A stretch of DNA of 64,000 bases, from positions 62,001 to 126,000 of the forward strand of contig OZ237741.1 of assembly GCA_965178125.1 (NCBI GenBank), in the 5' to 3' direction. The notes beneath the pieces are model-generated. The model ran no database searches. It saw nothing but the letters and a program-made list of their open reading frames with translations, and was not told where the DNA came from. Source of the stretch: Bilabrum cf. latius. Lineage: Eukaryota; Bigyra: Bicosoecida; Bigyra; Bicosoecida. Both the position numbers and the translations under genes were made by a program. This document shows positions 58,274 to 64,000 of this stretch, piece after piece (the first letter of the stretch is position 1; each line of letters opens with the position of its first letter).

Positions 58274-59497
58274 ATGGGAGCAGGAGCAAGCCAAGAGAAT
58301 CCTTAGCCCGCGGCGTTGCGAGTACGCGATCCAGACACGGGAAAGCTGCACGTTGCTCTACTCGGACTTCGCGCTCATACTTCGGCGGTTTGGTACAGAG
58401 CGCTTTTTGATGGAACTTGGAGGTCTGTACCTGGTATCATGCCGGAATCGCTTGGGCTTTCTAAGCATGGGGGTCCGACATCTGCATCAATAAGCCTAGG
58501 GATAGCTGCAACGGTTCTGCTTCACAATGACATGCGTGAGCAAGGTTGTATCGCCTCCCAATGTGCTCACCGTAATCAAAAATATATATGTGAAGAGGTA
58601 GACGCAGTAGAACCGCTCACCACAAGCTCACTCGCAGTTGCACAATTTCGCTAGAGCGGCATCTATCGCATTCGCCGGGTCGATGCCTGCTACGAGAAGG
58701 TGGACGCTGCCGTTCTTCTCTTTCGCATGAGCGAACCTACCTCTTTGAGTTTGTTGCACGATGAATTGCAGCATTTGCGGGCCGTAAGAGCGCGTGCCCT
58801 GCGCAAACCAGCAGCTGAGCGAGCACCCGCCAGGGGCGCAGAGCTGTCCTCCAAGTCAGAGCAGCCCAAATCTCCCGCCGCTGAACGTGAAGCCAGTGGC
58901 ATTGTCAACGATCTAGAGCTGCCTATCACGGTGCTTGTGGGCGTGCGGGGCACTAGCGTGCCCCTATTCGAAGCACTGGCAGGAGGGGGAGAGGAGGGCA
59001 GCGGAGCGTCTCCTTTGGAGGTATCGGCGGCTACAGCCAGGGCTTGGGCCGCAGAGCACGGAGTGGAGCTGGGGTTTGTGGAAGTGGACGACAGGAGTTA
59101 GGCGAGTGTGATGAGGGCAATCAACCTGGTGCTGCGGGGCGTGGCCTCGAGGTGCGGGCTGCTGCAGGATAGGCCCTGCCCGCTGTGGCCAAAGCTGCGC
59201 GCATCGCGGGGCGCAGAGGGCAGCAGGGGGGCAGCAGCCGCGCCCCCTGATCTGGAGGATGCGGGCAGCATGGGAGCAGCAGCCGCGCCCCCTGATCTGG
59301 AGGATGCGGGCAGCAGGGGAGCAGCAGCCGCGCCCCCTGATCTGGAGGATGCGGGCAGCAGGGGAGCAGCAGCCGCGCCCCCTGATCTGGAGGATGCGGG
59401 CAGCAGGGGGGCAGCAGCATCTCCCGGCGAATTGAGTGTCACTGATGGTTCGGGTGGCAACAACAGCTTGTTCGATGACGGGTGCACTGTGAGTTGA
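58274..59497 (+). CDS. Divergent Ras/Rab-like protein, probable pseudo-GTPase
   Basis: Two exons join in phase: 58274-58535 and 58608-59497 (TGA), with a 72-bp intron (GTGAGC...GACGCAG); 383 aa. The fold order resembles a small GTPase: strand 1 LHVALLGLRAHTSAVWYRAL at the P-loop position but with no GKS/T; DAAVLLFRMSEPTSLSLLHD like strand 4 and helix 3; LPITVLVGVRGTSVPLF at the NKxD position with the motif lost; then ARAWAAEHGVELGFVEVDD and MRAINLVLRG like the last helices. Nucleotide binding is therefore unlikely. In-frame TAGs: one in exon 1 (ENP-Q-PAA), one in exon 2 (QFR-Q-SGIYR) and 59099 (DRS-Q-ASVM). The C-terminal tail holds four 45-bp repeats. It sits directly after Rab18 on the same strand. 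The family call is an inference from motif order. Confidence 0.5.
59230..59415 (+). repeat. 45-bp minisatellite x4 (GAAAAPPDLEDAGSR units)
   Basis: Four near-identical 45-bp units in the tail of the pseudo-GTPase gene, each encoding the same 15 residues with a Met/Arg variant in one copy. Confidence 0.92.
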
Positions 59498-59591
59498 ATT
59501 GACTCCACTAGACTAGGCATGTACAGACCGGTGACAGTCACGGTTCAATCCGCCCCGACCAGCCCTTTAGTTCGTTCAACGAACGAGTCGA

Positions 59592-60602
59592 TCAATCGGT
59601 CCTCGGCTTCCACTTCTCCTTCCCGTAGTCGCTCCGCTTGAGGTTGATCCACCCGCTGGTGCCCGCCTTGGGGTTGGCGAAGAGGGCCCTGCTCTTGCGG
59701 GGGCCTCTGCGCTTCATCTCGTTGCGGACGTCCTTGGGGAACACGACCTCGTCGTACGAGGTCTGCGGGATGGTGGCGATGCCTGCTTCCCCGTGATCGA
59801 CGACGTTGTAGTCCCAGCCCTGCCTCTCGCAGAACTGGACAGCCTGCGCGGCGTTGTCGAAGCGCATCTTCATCTCCACCATGCTCATGATGTCACCGCT
59901 GCCCACCCACCCCATGAGGTTCATGTTCCACTCGTCCTCGTGGTTGAACTTGAGCACCCAGGTAGCGTCGATCTCGCGGGGCGTCTGCTCGGCGGGCATG
60001 GGTGCGCGCTCGATCCTGACCCTTCTGCTCTTCATGTAGTCGTATAGCTCGCCCTGTGCCGGGGCCATCTTCCTAACCTCTTCAAGAGTAAACGTGCTCG
60101 GGTTCTTTCCTTGGAATGCGAGCCAATCGAACTTCCTAGAGTCTGCGCGACGAAATACAATCGTGTAACAAGCATGAAGACAAACACGGTTCGTAGAGGC
60201 ATCGAGATTCGCTCGCATGCAACAGATCAGACGCTGTTTCTTGCGAATACTACCTCGGTAATCGTTCAAGAGCGCCAAGAAACGATTGCACCAGCGATAA
60301 GCCAGGCAACCCAAAAGGTTGATCACCTCACATGGTCCAGCTCGGTCTCTCCAGGCCTTGATTGGCCTAGACTAGGTTCGGAACTGCTGCAAATACGCTT
60401 CTGCCTCTCGCACAGCGAGAGCGGTGGCCTCTTCCTCCTTTTTCTTGGCAGCAGCTGCCTCAGCGTCCTCATCCTCTGTCTTGTCAGACATCCATCGCAC
60501 AGACTGCATGAATGGAGCAGGTGAGCGCAGTACTGGGGCATATCGACTCGCCATGAGTCCCAATTGGAGTCTCCTACCGCATGCTTGCACGACACGAGCC
60601 AT
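59592..60602 (-). CDS. NDUFS4: NDUFS4-like complex I accessory subunit (18 kDa)
   Basis: Matrix-arm accessory subunit of NADH:ubiquinone oxidoreductase. Exon 1 60602-60332 begins MARVVQACGRRLQLGLMASR, a mitochondrial presequence; 189-bp intron (60331-60143); exon 2 60142-59592 (TGA); 273 aa. The ETC_C1 domain is clear: RRVRIERAP, TWVLKFNHEDEWNMNLMGW (family W..NPLMGW), FDNAAQAVQFCERQGWDYNV. A C-terminal basic extension follows (RGPRKSRALFANPKAG). One in-frame TAG in exon 1 (FRT-Q-SRPIK). The exon 1/2 junction was chosen by phase; the domain call rests on exon 2. Divergent from the next gene. Confidence 0.88.
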
Positions 60603-60993
60603 CCTTAGCCAGCAGAGGCACTGCAATCGAAACCATTTTCGGCCGAGTATGCATTGTTCAGTGCCAATTCTGGTAATCAATGAATGTTGCGTGCAAACAC
60701 TTGTAAAACCACACAAAAATCAACAGGGGGCTACAGTAGGCCCCGTAGCAGCACCTGGTCTTTCCCTCGACCATTTGACGATGCAAAAGGGTTCTAGATA
60801 GGCACATGATTGCCTGGAGCTCGCGGTTAGATCCATGGTTAGGTAGAGGTCTTCAATTCAGTCCATTCGACGATGTCTTGCTCTGCCTCGCACCGTCCGC
60901 CATAACTGGACCGCTGCAGCCGCCGCTATGCCATAGCACGTATCTGTGAAGCATTCAGACTCAGGTTATGCAAATAGGGCCGGCGATGGGAAC
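60603..60993. other. Divergent intergenic region, NDUFS4 / unknown gene
   Basis: 391 bp between two start codons. Likely a bidirectional promoter. No gene seen. Confidence 0.45.
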
Positions 60994-62874
60994 ATGACTG
61001 AGAGGAATCGCCAGGTAAGCACGACCGCTGCTGCAGGCCAGGTCCTGGAGAGCACAGAGTTAGCATCGCCTGGCGCCTCGTCCGAGTGGGCAGGCAGTCA
61101 TTCAGCTGACATTTCATAGGATTTTGATACGGACGCTGGGGGCATTGACGGGGAGACGGTTGCAGACAGCACCGAACCGATCGTAATGGGCGACTTGCTG
61201 GAGCGGTACGCCAAGACGGTGCTTCGCGCAAGCTTCCACGCAGCAAAGCCATTTGACTATTTGAGCCGCACAGACGCAGTCCTGGTGCCACGGTATCACT
61301 ACATTCGTTTCCGCGAGCAAGAGCGCGACGAGCAGTGGCAGACGGCGTGCGCCCCGTACGCCGTGAACCACGCCACCGTACGTGGCGGCCTCAGATAGCA
61401 GCACGCGGAGTGGGTGGCGGCTCGCAGACGGTACACTGGCCCGTCCTCAGCCATGTTATATGTGAAGGAAATGCAGCGGCGGGCCCAGAGGGTCATCCGC
61501 CTCCGCCGCGCGCGGTCCCTGTCCATCCCCCTTGCCCTCCTCGACCTGTCCATGGCCCTGGGGGAGATCAGGGCGGACTTGGCCGAGCTGGAGGGGCATA
61601 TGGAGGACATGCAGGGCGCGGGTGTCAAGCGCCAGCTGCTGCTGGCCCGCGCCCAGGACCAGGTGCAGTCGATGAGCGCAGAGGCAGCCGAGGCCGTGTC
61701 CCCCCCCGTGAACCCCCTCAAGGACAGCGAGGAGGCCATCCAGGCAGATCTCGAGGTGCCCGGGGAGCTCTTGAGCGAGGAGCACGCGAGGAAGGAGGAG
61801 GCGAAGGAATGGGACGGGGCCAGACCGGGGGCGCGGCCCGACTGGGACCTCGATGCGCAGCAGCACGTGCCCATCGTGGACGACTGGCCGGAGACCGTGG
61901 CGGAGTGGAGACTCAGGTACGTGGCGGCCATGGAGGACCTGCAGGCGGTGCCCATGGTGTACGCAGGGGCCTCCCCCGAGGACTTCGCCAACGCGCCGTA
62001 CAACCCCGGTCTGCAGCTGGCCCTGGCTCCCAACCCGCGCGCCCGTGACGAGGCCATCGACAGGGCCAACATGTATCCTGGGAGGGCCCTCCCCGCCCAC
62101 CTGCAGTTCAACGCGGCGCTGGAGGGGGAGCAGGAAGGCCCGCAGACTGGTTTCACCGACTGGGACGCATGGAACGACGACGCCCCTGGCTCGGCCCGCC
62201 GCATGGAGGAGGTGTCGGGCGCGCTCCAGGACGCCCTCGGGGATGGAGGCTTGCCCAAGGCAGTGCTGCCCAAGGGGCTGGAGGACGGTGCGCCCGCCGA
62301 GCTGCGAGACGCTGCCCGGGTGCTGGACCAGAACCACATGATGTCTGGGCCGCACAAGGCCGAGGTGATGCAGCACTACGGTGACCTGCTGGGGCGGTTC
62401 CGGGGCAAGCACAAGGACGACGGGGACGGGGGCGCTGGTGCCATCGAGCTGGAGGACCACGAGTTCGCTGACCAGCAGGTGGAGTCCTGGCTCGGGGAGC
62501 AGAAGGGTGACCTGCAGGAGAGCTGGCACGGGGGTGGCGTGGTGGACCGGGGGGGGATGGGCACGGCGGCCAGCACGGACCACGCGTTTAGGGAGGAGGC
62601 TAGGAGCAGCGCCATGTGGGAGGACCCGGACAAGGACCGCGTGTTCCCCACGGCCTCTGACGTGGTGCGGCTGGGTGCCTCGGAGGGGCGGCAGGAGCTG
62701 GACGCGGGCTTGGAGGGGACTGCTGGGTCTGCGGCCGGGACGGGTGGCCTGGGGCCCAGCTCTTACGCCAGGTTGCTGTCCCAGCTGAAAGGCAAGGGCA
62801 ACCGGGACGCGATCGAGGCGGCGGCAGGGGCAGTGCAGGAGGGGCTGGTGCGAGGGGACGGGAGCAGGCAGTGA
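60994..62874 (+). CDS. Unknown protein, 591 aa
   Basis: Not recognised. Exon 1 60994-61014 encodes MTERNRQ; 105-bp intron (61015-61119, GTAAGC...TCATAG); exon 2 61120-62874 (TGA). One in-frame TAG at 61396 (GLR-Q-QHAEW). The N-terminal third looks folded (MGDLLERYAKTVLRASFHAA, VPRYHYIRFREQERDEQW), followed by a basic helix (LYVKEMQRRAQRVIRLRRAR), a conserved-looking Trp/Tyr/Pro-rich segment (DWPETVAEWRLRYVAAMEDL, FTDWDAWNDDAPGSARRMEE) and an acidic/Gly-rich C-terminus. No membrane segment. The basic start and the neighbouring complex I gene allow a mitochondrial role, but nothing proves it. Confidence 0.65.
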
Positions 62875-63146
62875 CCGAGTAGGGGGGATGGCAGGCCGAC
62901 AAGAGGGTTGTCATGTGCAAGCAGTGGAGGCGGCCGTGGGCTGGTCCAACAGCTGATTTGGAATGCAGTGAATAGATACAGACAATTCCACGATAAATTG
63001 CCGAAGAATTGCTCCGACTCAGCACGCTCGACTGCACTTCGGTAGGCGGTTGCAACCTCGTTTTCACGACGGTTTGAGCACTATCGATAAATACTGCAAA
63101 GATTCGAAACTCTGGGACTGATAAGACCGCGCATCCCAGAAATCCG

Positions 63147-64000
63147 ATGTAGGGTATTTAGACACGACATCACGGTGAGTTTTCTGCAGCCCAAACCCTT
63201 GCTGTACCGGTGCTCTGGCGTTTCGAAATGAATGTCGCTCTACCTTTGTTCTGCATATCGCCGCCCGTTTGTTCGTTTCATGCTTGGTAAATTCGGCTGT
63301 CAAATGTATTGCTCTTTTAGAGGTTTTCCATCCCGTTGCAGAGCTGGAGGATGACATAGATGACCAGGACTTGAATCGTGATAGCGCCGAGTTTACATCG
63401 ACGGCAACAGATCATATTCTACACAATGGCACGGACGGAGTCAGCAGCAATGCGGACATTATTGATGTTCACATGGACAGTCTTATCCCCAAAGGGGTAA
63501 CACCACCCAGAGTAGCTCGGAGACGGCCGCCTGCGCAAGGGAGAGGCATTGAGAACGCCCCCCCAGCACGATTGGATGCAGCGCCAAGCATGCACGAGCG
63601 GCGAGCGAGAAAAGACGTGGGTCCCCGCCAGGCTCTGCGATCTCCAACGGGAGGATTGCGTGTTCCCTCCCTCGTGCCAGGCAAGGAGCGGCCCGGCGGG
63701 CGTCTCAGCATTGCGGACCTCGAGCGGAATCGTCACGAGGTGAGCAGGGACTTTTGTGTGCGCGCGTGCGCCGTTTGTCGGTCGCCCAGCAGATGGGCGC
63801 CACCCCAATTGAGCCTCTGGAGCGCCAAGCGCCTCCTGCCTCCACCGCAATGCACCTCGAAGCATGTCAACTCGCTACGTTCGCACTGCACTGCACTGCA
63901 CTGCACTGAACCCTCGCAGAGATCCGCGCACGCCGCCCAGCAGTCCAAGACGGAGACCGAGCACCGGAGGCAGCAGCGGGCCAGGGCCAGGGAACTGAGG
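63147..64000 (+). CDS. Unknown protein, 5' part (cut by window edge)
   Basis: Not recognised. Three exons join in phase: 63147-63174, 63342-63739 and 63920 to the edge; introns 167 and 180 bp. The first exon is ATG TAG GGT ATT TAG, so Gln codons 2 and 5 are both TAG (M-Q-GI-Q-TRHH). Exon 2 encodes an acidic start (ELEDDIDDQDLNRDSAEF) then a basic, Pro/Arg-rich stretch (PPRVARRRPPAQGRG, SIADLERNRHE); exon 3 is Gln/Arg-rich and probably coiled coil (TETEHRRQQRARARELR). The second intron contains a (CACTG)5 run. The first exon is inferred from phase and splice sites only. Confidence 0.5.
63883..63907 (+). repeat. (CACTG)5 microsatellite in an intron
   Basis: Five tandem CACTG units just before a CGCAG acceptor. 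Confidence 0.9.

Noticed and set aside
58445-58500. Lon protease-like motif (KHGGPTSASIS)
   Set aside because: Superficial likeness to KDGPSAG; no catalytic Lys region or other Lon domain nearby, and the exon fits the GTPase-like order better.

Overview
This window is nuclear DNA of a GC-rich eukaryote with spliceosomal introns. It holds about 32 protein genes, nearly all conserved eukaryotic housekeeping genes. The decisive observation is the genetic code. Gene after gene stays open and aligns to its family only if TAG is read as glutamine. I followed roughly 90 in-frame TAG codons. Many fall on family-invariant glutamines (Rab DTAGQE, CK2-beta DYIQD, OAT VNQGHCHP, ORMDL DQG, RUVBL1 TQRIA, TopoVI-B KQTRGKFGLGAKMA). 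Every interruption I bridged was TAG, never TAA or TGA. Of 30 complete gene ends, 28 are TGA and 2 are TAA. In a tandem ankyrin array the same Gln position is CAG in four repeat copies and TAG in two. The assignment (UAG=Gln, UGA stop, UAA probably stop) matches NCBI table 15 and differs from the UAR=Gln codes of most ciliates, diplomonads and dasycladalean algae. All CDS entries below use this code.

Organism: a protist or alga. It combines a plant-type topoisomerase VI B subunit and TMEM19/VTE6 protein with Arp2/3 (ARPC2), dynactin p50, mitochondrial ubiquinone and complex I genes, and a giant WD40/EF-hand protein of a type found in flagellates. I cannot place it in a named lineage. No tRNA, rRNA, transposon or CRISPR array was recognised.

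Layout: 1-7.6 kb SRP72(-), citrate synthase(+), ARPC2(-), TOP6B(+). 7.8-16.7 kb, a run of plus genes: unknown membrane protein, GH18-like secreted protein, RUVBL1, SGT1, CK2-beta. 16.9-25.4 kb OAT(-), ORMDL(-), ion channel(+), TMEM19(+), secreted glycosidase-like protein(-). 25.4-27.1 kb, a gap. 27.1-32 kb PIGF(-), unknown basic protein(+), COQ4(-), unknown membrane protein(+). 32.3-40.4 kb, one 2712-codon WD40/EF-hand gene. 40.5-46.5 kb LSM3(-), BUB3(+), ALG9(-), COQ10(+). 47.5-55.1 kb dynactin p50, MFS transporter and ankyrin protein, all plus. 55.3-64 kb ACL4-like(-), Rab18(+), Rab-like pseudo-GTPase(+), NDUFS4(-) and two unknown plus genes, the last cut by the window edge.

Architecture: introns are mostly 84-190 bp with GTGAG/GTAAG donors and CAG acceptors. 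They crowd into the first ~100 codons, after which each gene runs as one long, GC-richer exon. Many neighbours are divergent pairs sharing only 60-400 bp. Several proteins end in long Gly/Ala/Gln/Ser tails that begin just after an in-frame TAG, so some terminal TAGs could still act as stops.
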